A DNA stretch of 64,000 bases, taken from NCBI RefSeq assembly GCF_019226825.1, contig NZ_CP076642.1, positions 1,302,001-1,366,000 on the forward strand, read 5' to 3'. Positions 1 to 7,674 of the stretch are shown piece after piece. The DNA comes from Vibrio ostreae. GTDB lineage: Bacteria; Pseudomonadota; Gammaproteobacteria; Enterobacterales; Vibrionaceae. The position numbers were made by a program, and so were the translations under genes. A model generated the notes under the pieces. The model saw only the letters and a program-made list of their open reading frames with translations. It was not told the origin of the DNA and ran no database searches. How positions within the stretch are numbered: the first letter of the stretch is position 1; every line of letters begins with the position of its first letter.

Positions 1-1
1 T

Positions 2-436
2 GACAACAGTCAGGTTTCGGGGGTATGCCAGGGATTCAGCGGTGAGGGGATTGCAGGTGAAGCTTTAGTGCTGCTCAGTGATTCCAGCGTGTCGGATCTG
101 AAAAAACTGATGCAGGTTCCGGCAGAAAGTGTCGAGCTGGAAGAGCTCGAACTGCTGATGGATGTCTCCAATATTCTGGTCGGCTCGTTTCTTAATGGCC
201 TCGGCGAACAGGCGGAAGTACGCTTTTTCCAGAGTGCGCCGGTATTACTTGGCCAACACATTCCGATCGATTCGATCATTGAGTCCACCGCAGGATCGTT
301 TAAGAAAACCATGACCTTTGAAGTAAGTTACAACATTGAAGGCACCTCAATTCGCTGCGATCTGCTATTTATGTTTGTGGATGAGTCACTGCCGCTGCTG
401 GATCACAAACTGGCCTACCTGATGGAGGACTTCTGA
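2..436 (+). CDS. CheC-like chemotaxis phosphatase family protein, 5' partial
   Basis: The reading frame is open from the first bases of the window, so the start lies upstream; 144 codons are visible. The segment with GFSGEGIAGEALVLLS followed by an acidic helix (ELEELELLMDVSNILVGSFLNGL) matches the CheC/CheX fold, in which the E-x-x-N type helix dephosphorylates a CheY-like receiver. Here E and N are present in the second helix (MDVSNILVGS, preceded by E/L repeats). The usual neighbours of such a gene are response regulators, which would lie upstream of this window. Its TGA overlaps the ATG of the PAS gene by one base (TGATG), so the two are probably translationally coupled. CheC family membership is a recognition call from the motif pattern; phosphatase activity is inferred. 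Confidence 0.75.
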   Translation, partial: DNSQVSGVCQGFSGEGIAGEALVLLSDSSVSDLKKLMQVPAESVELEELELLMDVSNILVGSFLNGLGEQAEVRFFQSAPVLLGQHIPIDSIIESTAGSFKKTMTFEVSYNIEGTSIRCDLLFMFVDESLPLLDHKLAYLMEDF

Positions 437-876
437 TGCTGACTTTACCGGCTGAATTTGAGCAGTTCCACTGGATGGTGGACATGGTGCAGAACGTAGA
501 CATGGGGCTGGTGGTTCTCGATCGTGATTACAATGTGCAGGTATGGAACGGGTTTATGACCCACCACAGCGGCAAGCAGGCCCATGATGCCATCGGACAG
601 TCGTTGTTTACCCTGTTTCCTGAAATCCCGCCGGAGTGGTTCAAGCTTAAAACCAAGCCGGTGTACGATCTGGGTTGCCGCAGTTTTATCACCTGGCAAC
701 AGCGCCCTTATCTGTTTAAATGTCGTAACGTCCGTCCGGTGACCCAGCAGGCGGAGTTCATGTATCAGAACATTACGCTCAATCCGATGCGCACGCCGAC
801 CGGCAAAGTGAACTCACTGTTTTTGTCGGTGCAGGACGCAACCGCTGAAGCGCTGATGACGCTGCAAAGCCAGTGA
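436..876 (+). CDS. PAS domain-only protein
   Basis: A 146-residue cytoplasmic protein. Residues about 15-135 read as a PAS fold: NVDMGLVVLDRDYNVQVWN, then GQSLFTLFPEIP, and a closing strand NSLFLSVQDATAEA. There is no GGDEF, EAL, kinase or helix-turn-helix domain after it, so it is a stand-alone sensor or adaptor. It is coupled to the preceding CheC-like gene through a one-base stop/start overlap, which suggests that the two act together on a receiver or sensory complex encoded upstream. The ligand or cofactor cannot be told from sequence. A rho-independent terminator follows at 918-943, so this is the last gene of its operon. Confidence 0.75.
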   Translation: MLTLPAEFEQFHWMVDMVQNVDMGLVVLDRDYNVQVWNGFMTHHSGKQAHDAIGQSLFTLFPEIPPEWFKLKTKPVYDLGCRSFITWQQRPYLFKCRNVRPVTQQAEFMYQNITLNPMRTPTGKVNSLFLSVQDATAEALMTLQSQ

Positions 877-917
877 GCGCCTGGTAAACAAACAACTCAC
901 CACGCAAAAATGGTGCA

Positions 918-943
918 AAGCCAAGGAAGCCCTTGGCTTTTTT
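918..943 (+). terminator. Intrinsic terminator after the PAS gene
   Basis: A 9-bp stem AAGCCAAGG / CCTTGGCTT with a short AAGC loop, followed by a run of T. It lies 42 bases after the PAS stop codon and separates the CheC/PAS operon from nnr. Confidence 0.85.
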
Positions 944-1004
944 GCATACACTTTAAGCTCAGTTGCTGCCGCGGGATCCCCAGTATCCTGCAAGGAGAAG
1001 AACC

Positions 1005-2478
1005 ATGCCGTTACCCAAAGTCTTCTACACTGCCGAACAAGTCAAACAAGGTGAAGCCATGGCTGCGAAAACCATAGGGCTGGAGATGTTCAGCCTGATG
1101 GAACGCGCAGGCCAGGCGGCTTTTACCGTCGCTTATGCTCAGTATCCGGGCGCTCATCACTGGCTGGTGTGTTGCGGTGGAGGCAATAATGGCGGAGATG
1201 GTTACATTGTTGCGTGTCTGGCACGTTCACTCGGCGTGCAGGTGACGGTCTGGCAATATGGCGACCCAGAGCAACTGCGCGGCGATGCACTATCGGCGTA
1301 CTATCACTGGTTGGATCATGGCGGTGAGGTCTATCCGATTGACGATGAAGTGCCAAGGGATGTCGATCTGATCATTGATGCCTTGCTTGGCACCGGATTA
1401 AGCGGCACAGTGCGCGAGCCGTTGCAGCAGTTGATTGATACGCTGAATCGCAGTCCGGCACCCATTGTCGCGATCGACGTGCCATCCGGCTTATGTGCCA
1501 ACACCGGTTCGGTGCTGGGCGCATCGATTCGGGCCACCCATACGGTGAGTTTTATCGGTCTCAAACAAGGGTTGGTGACGGGTAAAGCGCGTAACTATGT
1601 CGGCGATCTTAACTTTGCCGGACTGGGGGGTGGAAGAGACGTTCAATTCGCAAAATACGCCGACTTTACAGGCCATCGACCCTAAGTCGATCAAACAGCT
1701 CCTGACCAAGCGTGAACCGAGTTCTCATAAAGGCAGCCATGGAAAGGCATTGATTATCGGTGGCAATGAAGGTTTGGGCGGGGCAGCGATTCTGTCTGCC
1801 AAAGCGTGCGCGCGCTGTGGCGCCGGTTTAACCGCGACTCTGATGCACGCCAGTAATATCATGGCTATGCTGGCTGCCTGTCCGGAAATCATGGCTGCCG
1901 GCTGGAATGAAATGTCATTCATCGATGAGCGGTTGCAGTGGTGCGATGTGATTGCTGTCGGGCCTGGTCTGGGCCGTAATGATACCGCGCGTCATATCAT
2001 GCAGCATGTCGAAAGAAGTGAAAAGCCCAAAGTACTGGATGCCGATGCGCTGCATTTTCTCGCATTGTCCGGTGGGTTTGACGCCCAGCGCATCATTACG
2101 CCGCATCCGGCGGAAGCGGCAAAACTACTCGATTGTAAAGTCAGCCAGATAGAAGCGGATCGCTTTAGTGCGGTCAAAGCTCTGTATAAGAAATTCGGTG
2201 GTGTGATTGTGCTCAAAGGTGCCGGTACTCTGGTGTATGACGGCCAGCAGACCTATGTGTGCCTGGCCGGTAATCCGGGCATGGCAACCGGTGGCATGGG
2301 GGATGTGTTAACTGGCATCATCGCATCTTTATTGGCTCAGGGCCTGAGCCTGACTGATGCGGCGAAGCTTGGTGTGCAGATCCACAGCATGGCGGCAGAC
2401 ATGAACGCCAAGGAATTTGGCGAGCGCGGGTTGCTCGCCAGTGATCTGTTCAGCTATCTACGTCAGTTGGTTAACTAA
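1005..2478 (+). pseudogene. nnr: Bifunctional NAD(P)H-hydrate epimerase / ADP-dependent dehydratase, frameshifted as read
   Basis: Nnr repairs hydrated NAD(P)H: the N-terminal YjeF domain epimerises NAD(P)HX and the C-terminal ribokinase-like domain dehydrates it using ADP. Frame 1 (from ATG 1005, AAGGAG seven bases upstream) gives the epimerase, with GGGNNGGDG and IDALLGTGLSG. Frame 2, effectively from about 1625, gives the dehydratase, with KGSHGKALIIGG, VGPGLGRND, DADALHFLA, TPHPAEAAKLL and GNPGMATGGMGDVLTG. Joining them by removing one G from the six-G run at 1625-1630 restores GLGVEETF and a 490-residue protein, the usual length of the fused enzyme. The break is therefore a single homopolymer base: a sequencing error, a recent mutation or slippage. 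If real, two separate half-proteins would be made. The stop codon lies inside the first unit of a 17-bp tandem repeat. Confidence 0.9.
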
Positions 2479-2598
2479 TTCAGTTGGTTAACTAATTCAG
2501 TTGGTTAACTAGGTCCGTTAGTTAACTGGGTCCGTTAGTTAACTAGGTCCGTTGGTGAAATAAGTCCGTTGGTGAAATAAGTCAGTTGTTCAACTCAG
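2463..2598. repeat. 17-bp tandem repeat, eight units, overlapping the nnr stop codon
   Basis: Eight head-to-tail 17-bp units start at 2463, 2480, 2497, 2514, 2531, 2548, 2565 and 2582. The first three are identical (TCAGTTGGTTAACTAAT). The next two vary as TCCGTTAGTTAACTRGG, the following two are identical (TCCGTTGGTGAAATAAG), and the last is divergent. Unit 1 contains the last codons and the stop of nnr (Leu-Val-Asn-stop). The convergent ldhA gene also ends in Leu-Val-Asn-stop, so a similar 12-mer lies in inverted orientation at 2622-2633. The array sits between two convergent genes and may affect transcript ends or vary in copy number between strains. Confidence 0.9.
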
Positions 2599-2622
2599 GG
2601 GCTGATCAGATTGAGATAATAC

Positions 2623-3618
2623 TCAGTTAACCAGTTCGTTGCCTGATGTGCTGCCTTGCTCGAATGCCAGCACATTGTTGAGTGTGGTTTCGGCAATATT
2701 GTGCAGCGCATCTTCGGTCAGAAATGCCTGGTGGCCGGTAAACATCACATTGTGGCACGCCGACAAACGGCGGAAAACGTCATCGACAATGACATCGTTG
2801 GACTTGTCCTGGAAGAACAGATCTTTTTCGTTGTCATACACATCCAGGCCAAGCGCGCCGATACGGCCACGTTTCAGCGCTTCGATGGCGGCCACTGAGT
2901 CCAGCAGCTCACCACGACTGGTGTTGATGATCATCACGCCGTCTTTCATCTGATTGAATGCAGCTTCATCCAGCAGGTGGTAGTTCTCTTTGCTCATCGG
3001 GCAGTGCAGCGTAATGATGTCACTGTTGCTGAACAGTTCTGGCAGGCTGACATACTTGGCGCCTAGTTCAATGGCAACCGGGTTTTGGTACGGGTCAAAG
3101 CAGAGAATATTCATCCCCAGACCTTTCAGAATACGCATCGCAGCCACGCCAATTTTACCCGAGCCAATTACGCCGACCGTTTTACCGTAAAAGTTAAAGC
3201 CGACCAGACCTTCTAGGGAGAAGTTGGCATCGCGGGTGCGTTGGTACGCTTTATGGTAACGACGGTTAAGGCACATCATCAGACCGATAGCGTGCTCGGC
3301 AACGGCTTCCGGAGAGTAGGCTGGTACACGCACAACCTGCATGCCGAGACGTTTGGCCGCATCGAGATCAACTTTGTCGAAACCGGCGCAGCGCATAGCA
3401 ATCAGGCGGGTACCACCGTCATACAATTTAGTGAGAACCTCCTCACCCAGATCGTCGTTGACAAACGCACAGACCACTTTGCAATTCTGCGCCATCTGGG
3501 CAGTTTTCTCGGTAAGACGGAAATCGTGAAAGTGCAGCGTAAATTTATCGTTATCAACGATTTTACGAAATGAGGTTTCGTCGTAAGTTTTCGCGCTGAA
3601 AAAAGCGATATCAATCAT
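2623..3618 (-). CDS. ldhA: Fermentative D-lactate dehydrogenase
   Basis: A 331-residue cytoplasmic enzyme reducing pyruvate to D-lactate with NADH during fermentation. It belongs to the D-2-hydroxyacid dehydrogenase family. The Rossmann motif VGVIGSGKIG lies at about 148-157. The catalytic Arg, Glu and His are visible as NTSRGELLD (R235), DVYDNEKDLF (E264) and FTGHQAFLT (H296). The substrate-loop region MRCAGFDKVDL at 75-85 is typical of LdhA. Length matches the E. coli enzyme (329). The ATG at 3618 has an AAGGAG-like Shine-Dalgarno (complement of ctcctt just after the start). It is monocistronic and convergent with nnr. Confidence 0.95.
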   Translation of the reverse strand: MIDIAFFSAKTYDETSFRKIVDNDKFTLHFHDFRLTEKTAQMAQNCKVVCAFVNDDLGEEVLTKLYDGGTRLIAMRCAGFDKVDLDAAKRLGMQVVRVPAYSPEAVAEHAIGLMMCLNRRYHKAYQRTRDANFSLEGLVGFNFYGKTVGVIGSGKIGVAAMRILKGLGMNILCFDPYQNPVAIELGAKYVSLPELFSNSDIITLHCPMSKENYHLLDEAAFNQMKDGVMIINTSRGELLDSVAAIEALKRGRIGALGLDVYDNEKDLFFQDKSNDVIVDDVFRRLSACHNVMFTGHQAFLTEDALHNIAETTLNNVLAFEQGSTSGNELVN

Positions 3619-3711
3619 AACAGTCTCCTTAAATAAGACCTGACTTCAATTAATTATCGCTATAGTTAAACGGATACGGCAAAAAATAAACCACATCTTT
3701 TCTAAGAGAAT

Positions 3712-3747
3712 AAGGTGAGCGTAATGTGTGTGTGTTTTGCTCACCTT
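3712..3747 (-). terminator. Possible stem-loop terminator after the outer-membrane barrel gene
   Basis: A perfect 9-bp inverted repeat (AAGGTGAGC / GCTCACCTT) encloses an 18-base GT-rich loop. It lies 15 bases downstream of the minus-strand barrel gene. The U-tract is poor on either strand, so termination is only a suggestion. Confidence 0.35.
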
Positions 3748-3761
3748 GGGTGATGTCTGTG

Positions 3762-4319
3762 CTACAGGCGAAGGCGGGCACCGACCGATACCGAGGTGCT
3801 GTCATAACCATGTTCCAGATCCTGATACGTGATTTCAGCACTGAGCTGTACATTCGGATTATTTGGCATCTGGATACGCGCCCCGGCACTGACATAAGGA
3901 TTCACCCCGGAGTGGGTGGTCGATGTACTCGGACTGGCCGAGACGTTTTCCTCTTTCAGCTCGGTATAAGCGGCGCCGCCACGGGCAAACACAGTGGCAA
4001 ACGAGCTGAAAGGCAATTCGACCCGGGCACCGGCCGAATAACTGTCATATTTAGTTTCGATGGCATTGCCGTTGCCATCGCGTAATTTCGCTTTGTTCGA
4101 TAAAGTGCCGTTATAGCCTAAATCCACTGCCACAAAGCTAGTGATGTAGTAACTGTAACCGAGTGAGGTTGTCAGCACTTCATCGCTGCTGTAGCCGTTG
4201 TCGAGATCGGTATAGCCGACATCGGCACTGAACTGGTGCTCGCCCACGGCGGCGGCCAACGGAGATAAAGCCGAACACACTGTGCCCAGCACCACTGCGG
4301 TTATCCATCTGCTATTCAT
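3762..4319 (-). CDS. Small outer-membrane beta-barrel protein
   Basis: A 185-residue exported protein. The N-terminus (about residues 1-24, MNSRWITAVVLGTVCSALSP with a following ALA-type cleavage site) is a signal peptide. The rest alternates polar and hydrophobic residues in eight or so beta strands with turns rich in D, N and G (HQFSADVGYTDLDNGYSS, LGYSYYITSFVAVDLGYNG, NPYVSAGARIQM, LSAEITYQDLEHGYDS). This pattern fits the OmpX/Ail/OmpA-transmembrane-domain class of small porin-like barrels. The last residue is Leu rather than the usual Phe of the BamA recognition signal. The function is unknown; a role in envelope integrity or adhesion is only a family-level guess. It is monocistronic, with a 595-base gap upstream. 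Confidence 0.75.
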   Translation of the reverse strand: MNSRWITAVVLGTVCSALSPLAAAVGEHQFSADVGYTDLDNGYSSDEVLTTSLGYSYYITSFVAVDLGYNGTLSNKAKLRDGNGNAIETKYDSYSAGARVELPFSSFATVFARGGAAYTELKEENVSASPSTSTTHSGVNPYVSAGARIQMPNNPNVQLSAEITYQDLEHGYDSTSVSVGARLRL

Positions 4320-4758
4320 CGTTATTCTCCCGGAGAACGCTCATTATTGTTGTTGATTTATAAATGAGTTGGCCCGCAGTCAGCACACTTCAACTGGCAC
4401 GTTAAAAGTTCAGGGCCCAGTACTCATTTCGTCGGTTTTGGACTCAGGTCAGCCATCAATCACATCTTTGTAAACATAGAAGAAATTAGCCGAGGGAGCT
4501 GCGTTTGATGAATAAAACGCCGATCAAGGTAGCAAAAATCACTATCAACAAGAGCAAATAAGTAACGAAAAAGCGTCGGGATTTGTAAGTGATGGTAAGG
4601 TGTTTAATCGTTGACCAGGTGGATGTATAAGCAGGGTGTTTAGTAACTTACTGTATTTTATCAATAAATAATTTTGATGAGATAAAATGGGACTCTGTGC
4701 GGGGGAGCAGGTATGCAATCTCTGCCAGCGTAACACAAAAAAATGTCAAATATCAGAC

Positions 4759-4786
4759 TTGCCGGAAAGAAATCACGGCCTATAAT
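4759..4786 (+). promoter_or_regulatory. Sigma-70 promoter in the guaC leader
   Basis: TTGCCG at 4759-4764 and a perfect TATAAT at 4781-4786 are separated by 16 bases. The predicted transcription start (about 4792-4794) falls at the foot of the hairpin at 4791-4826, so the RNA would begin with that hairpin. Confidence 0.65.
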
Positions 4787-4790
4787 GCTG

Positions 4791-4826
4791 AAAACCGGAG
4801 CGTCTGCCAACGCTCCGGTTTTTTTG
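4791..4826 (+). terminator. Terminator-like hairpin at the start of the guaC leader
   Basis: A GC-rich 9-bp stem (ACCGGAGCG / CGCTCCGGT) with an eight-base loop is followed by seven T residues. It has full terminator geometry but begins within a few bases of the predicted transcription start and lies about 90 bases before guaC. It could be an attenuator, a protective 5' hairpin, or the end of a very short RNA. Confidence 0.65.
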
Positions 4827-4914
4827 TGTCCGCAAAGTACTCAAGTCTGCCAACCTGGGTACTACGCATTCTGCAAAAGAGACACAATTTGTGAATCAAT
4901 CAAGGAATTACATA

Positions 4915-5958
4915 ATGCGCATCGAACAAGAACTTAAGTTAGGTTTCAAAGATGTCCTGTTTCGCCCGAAACGTTCAACCTTAAAAAGCCGTTCTCAAGT
5001 AAATTTAACCCGCGAGTTTACCTTCAAGCATAGTGGCCGTCAATGGGCGGGTGTACCGGTTATCGCCGCCAACATGGATTCGGTCGGTAGCTTTGGGATG
5101 GCGCACGCGCTGGCTAAACACGGCGTGATGACTGCTGTGCATAAACACTACACAGTGGAAGACTGGGCGGAGTTTGTTAAAGACGCTGATACGGACACGC
5201 TGAACCATGTGATGGTATCGACCGGTACCTCAGAAGCGGATTTTAAAAAGACGCAGGACATCATGGCATTGAGCGATGAACTGATTTTCATCTGTATCGA
5301 TATTGCCAACGGTTACTCAGAGCACCTGGTGGATTACGTACAACGCGTGCGCGCCGAATTCCCCGACAAAGTGATTTCAGCCGGTAATGTGGTGACGGGC
5401 GATATGGTCGAAGAGCTGATCCTGGCCGGTGCTGACATCGTTAAAGTGGGCATAGGCCCGGGTTCGGTGTGCACCACACGCGTGAAAACCGGTGTTGGTT
5501 ACCCACAACTCTCGGCCATTATTGAATGTGCTGACGCCGCGCATGGTCTGGGTGGCCGTATCATCGGTGACGGCGGCTGTTCATGCCCGGGCGATGTTGC
5601 CAAAGCGTTCGGCGGCGGCGCGGATTTCGTGATGCTGGGCGGCATGCTGGCTGCACATGAAGAGTCGGGTGGTGAACTGGTTTCCGTCGACGGCGAAACC
5701 TTCATGAAGTTCTACGGCATGTCTTCTAAGAGCGCGATGGACAAGCATTCCGGCGGCGTTGCCGGTTACCGCGCAGCGGAAGGAAAAACCGTACTATTGC
5801 CGTACCGTGGCCCAGTTGAAAACACCATTCAGGACATCCTGGGCGGCGTGCGCTCAACCTGCACCTACGTAGGCGCATCAGAGCTTCGCGAGCTAACCAA
5901 GCGCACCACGTTCATCCGTGTGCAAGAGCAAGAGAACAACGTGTACGGTAAAGAGTAA
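4915..5958 (+). CDS. guaC: GMP reductase
   Basis: GuaC converts GMP to IMP plus ammonia using NADPH, rebalancing purine nucleotides. The protein is 347 residues and co-linear with E. coli GuaC. Start ATG 4915 ([20 protein letters not shown]) is preceded by AAGGA eight bases upstream; the in-frame GTG at 4891 adds residues that the family lacks. The IMPDH/GMPR catalytic loop [17 protein letters not shown] carries the catalytic Cys. The phosphate-binding GGCSCPGD and YRGPVENT segments and the C-terminal [14 protein letters not shown] are all present. The gene is intact. Its 3' end is the target of the accessory insert: partial copies of its end and terminator recur at 17531-17595 and 20405-20500. 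Confidence 0.97.
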   Translation: MRIEQELKLGFKDVLFRPKRSTLKSRSQVNLTREFTFKHSGRQWAGVPVIAANMDSVGSFGMAHALAKHGVMTAVHKHYTVEDWAEFVKDADTDTLNHVMVSTGTSEADFKKTQDIMALSDELIFICIDIANGYSEHLVDYVQRVRAEFPDKVISAGNVVTGDMVEELILAGADIVKVGIGPGSVCTTRVKTGVGYPQLSAIIECADAAHGLGGRIIGDGGCSCPGDVAKAFGGGADFVMLGGMLAAHEESGGELVSVDGETFMKFYGMSSKSAMDKHSGGVAGYRAAEGKTVLLPYRGPVENTIQDILGGVRSTCTYVGASELRELTKRTTFIRVQEQENNVYGKE

Positions 5959-5972
5959 TCCGACAATACATC

Positions 5973-6039
5973 GGAAATATCGAACTATTGAGAGCCGCTT
6001 TTTAGCGGCTCTTTTTTTACGTCAAAAATGGAAAGTGGC
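5973..6039 (+). repeat. Direct repeat L of the guaC 3' flank (insert left edge)
   Basis: About 67 bases running from GAAATATCGAACT through the guaC terminator to GTCAAAAATGGAAAGTGGC. They recur with only a handful of differences at 17531-17595. Homology stops sharply after GTGGC in both copies. This pair brackets the IS remnant and the Druantia genes. Confidence 0.85.
5991..6018 (+). terminator. guaC terminator
   Basis: AGAGCCGCT / AGCGGCTCT stem with a TTTT loop and a T tract, 33 bases after the guaC stop. The hairpin and its flanks are repeated at 17531-17595. Confidence 0.92.
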
Positions 6040-6163
6040 GACAGATCTATAAAAAATTTGGTGGCGACGGGCTATAAATTGCGAAGAGGGTTACGGGTAA
6101 TCGCCTCAGATAAATGGTCGGTAGCGAGGAGCGCGTAGCGCATGGTCATCGAGATATCCGCAT

Positions 6164-7043
6164 GGCTTTGTTGCGTAATTCGATGGAACTAAATCAGGAA
6201 GTCACGATCTGATCGGCTACATCCATTAATCATCGTAGCCTTATGCCGAAACCTCGTTACAAAACAACTAACAGGAAACAGTACAACAAAGCCCTAATCA
6301 ATCGTGGCTCACTCACTTTCTGGATTGATGAAGAAGCGATAAGCGAATGGAAGCAAAGCAAACAGAACAAGCGTGGCAGGCCTCGTCAATTCAGCGACCT
6401 AGCAATAACTAACGCACTGATGGTAAAACGAGTTTTCTCTATGCCATTGAGAGCAGTGCAAGGTTTTCTAGACTCTGTATTTAAGCTGGCTAACATACCG
6501 CTTGTCTGTCCGCATTAAACCTGTATAAGCCGTCGGGCTAAGGAAATTGAGGTTTCATTTAAAACCAAAACCAGAGGCGTGATACAGCATCTGGCCATCG
6601 ATGCTACTTAAGCAGACACGTCTTAAAATCATTGAGATATCGGGTGATGGCGCTTATGACACAAGACGTTGCCATGATTCCATATGTATAAAGCGAGCAG
6701 TTCCGCTCATACCACCAAAGGAAGGAGCAGCCTTCTGGGAACAAGGACATCCTCGCAATCTGGCGGTAGGTTGCCAGAAGCTGTACGGCTCCAACAAAAA
6801 GTAGAAAAAGCGGTATGGATATCATAAGCGCTCGATCTCAGAGACAGCCATGTATCGGGTAAAACAATTGCCAGGTGGGAAATTAAGTCTAAGAAATTAC
6901 AACGCTCAGGTTGGCTAGACTTACGCCATGATCAAAGCGTGAACAAGCTTACAGGGCTTGGTATGCCTGAAACTCAGTGTATTGTTTAAGTATCAATCAG
7001 CATAGGGCAGCCATGTCTTCTCACTGAATTGAGCAACAAAGCC
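6164..7043 (+). mobile_element. Decayed IS5-family (IS903-group-like) insertion sequence
   Basis: The ends are inverted: GGCTTTGTTGC at 6164-6174 and GCAACAAAGCC at 7033-7043. The 880-bp body is shorter than the roughly 1 kb expected for an intact member. The 9-base flanks (6155-6163 and 7044-7052) do not match, so no target-site duplication survives. The transposase is broken by internal deletion and several stops. The right end cuts into the 5' part of the downstream zinc-ribbon gene. The element is probably immobile. Confidence 0.85.
6243..6990 (+). pseudogene. IS5-family transposase remnant
   Basis: The first 91 codons (MPKPRYKTTNRKQYNKALIN to ANIPLVCPH) are the intact N-terminus of an IS903-group DDE transposase. 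The reading frame then stops. Later fragments encode LLKQTRLKIIEISGDGAYDT (around a catalytic Asp), RAVPLIPPKEGAAFWEQGHP and CQKLYGSNKK, and from about 6840 MYRVKQLPGGKLSLRNYNAQ-like sequence ending near 6988. A central block is deleted between about 6590 and 6605, removing the first catalytic Asp region. It cannot encode an active enzyme. Confidence 0.88.
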
Positions 7044-7447
7044 GAGAACCCATAGTAAAAGTACCTATTAAACCTTTGGAGCTCGCTCAGAAAATAACAA
7101 GTATTTCCGTCGATTCCCACAAACATTCTTTACGATTATTTGGTGAAACAAACCAGAAAGAGCTAAAGCAGTTAAAAGACTTATTAGTTCAATCTAATGC
7201 TCGAGAACAGATTACAGCCCTAGAAATACGTCAAAAGGAAATAGAATCTTTGATTGTATGCCCCATTTGTTCAGCAAAGACTGATTTTGTATCTCAACCT
7301 TCTGGGTTTAAGCAAACTTGTAGTTGCGGCTTTACACGATACTTGAAAGATTCAAACGATGGCAATTTTAATTTTGAACAATTCTATAAGAGCAGCGACT
7401 TTTTACTTACCAGACGAAGAAGTTTTTCTGTTGATTTTGATGAGTAA
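7044..7447 (+). pseudogene. Zinc-ribbon protein, 5' end removed by the IS
   Basis: The frame is open back into the IS right end (reading EPIVKVPIKPLELAQKI before the TTG at 7076), so the N-terminus has been lost. What remains is a coiled-coil-like stretch (about 50 residues rich in K, E, L and Q), then a four-cysteine zinc ribbon (CPICSAKTDF, then QTCSCGFTRYL), and a basic tail. The TTG at 7076 could start a 123-residue product, but no Shine-Dalgarno is evident. No family is recognised. It lies upstream of the Druantia genes on the same strand, so it may be the rest of another accessory function. A 22-codon frame overlaps its stop (ATGAGTAA). Confidence 0.6.
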
Positions 7448-7508
7448 TCAAGAGCAAGCGTTGACTAGGCTAAGGGATGAGATAGGTAAATTAGTTACAC
7501 CTCTGTAA
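7440..7508 (+). CDS. 22-residue ORF coupled to the zinc-ribbon gene
   Basis: An ATGAGTAA overlap with the preceding stop starts a frame reading MSNQEQALTRLRDEIGKLVT and two more residues, then TAA. The sequence looks like the natural N-terminus of a larger protein, and the overlap is typical of an operon, so it may be the remnant of a deleted gene. It is too short to assign a function. Confidence 0.3.
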   Translation: MSNQEQALTRLRDEIGKLVTPL

Positions 7509-7674
7509 TTTTATTTACTAAATCAAAGTGTGACTACCTACTTATTCCATATGAAATCAACTTGTTACTGAAGGGAATGTTTGTTGCAATGCACTTGCTT
7601 GTATACAGAGGCTGCTAAGTACGGAGTATTTAGCAAAATAAAATTTGAGGCTAGGCACTAAGGAGAGGTGTTCA

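Larger units (their letters stand above)
4320..4914. other. Intergenic region between the barrel gene and guaC
   Basis: 595 bases without a convincing gene. The left part should carry the minus-strand promoter of the barrel gene. The right part carries a strong plus-strand promoter (4759-4786) and a terminator-like hairpin (4791-4826) in the guaC leader. The ten-base string GTCTGCCAAC occurs twice (4802-4811, inside the hairpin, and 4845-4854). Short open frames here have no coding-like composition. Confidence 0.6.

Noticed and set aside
2463..2598. Possible CRISPR array
   Set aside because: The 17-bp units are directly adjacent without spacers and decay progressively; this is a tandem repeat.
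4697..4937. Two short plus-strand frames before guaC
   Set aside because: They cross the promoter and terminator hairpin and show no protein-like composition.
6243..7043. Active insertion sequence
   Set aside because: The transposase has stops and an internal deletion, and there is no target duplication.
7645..7674. TTG start for the DruH-like gene
   Set aside because: ATG 7675 has AAGGAG at correct spacing; the TTG has none.
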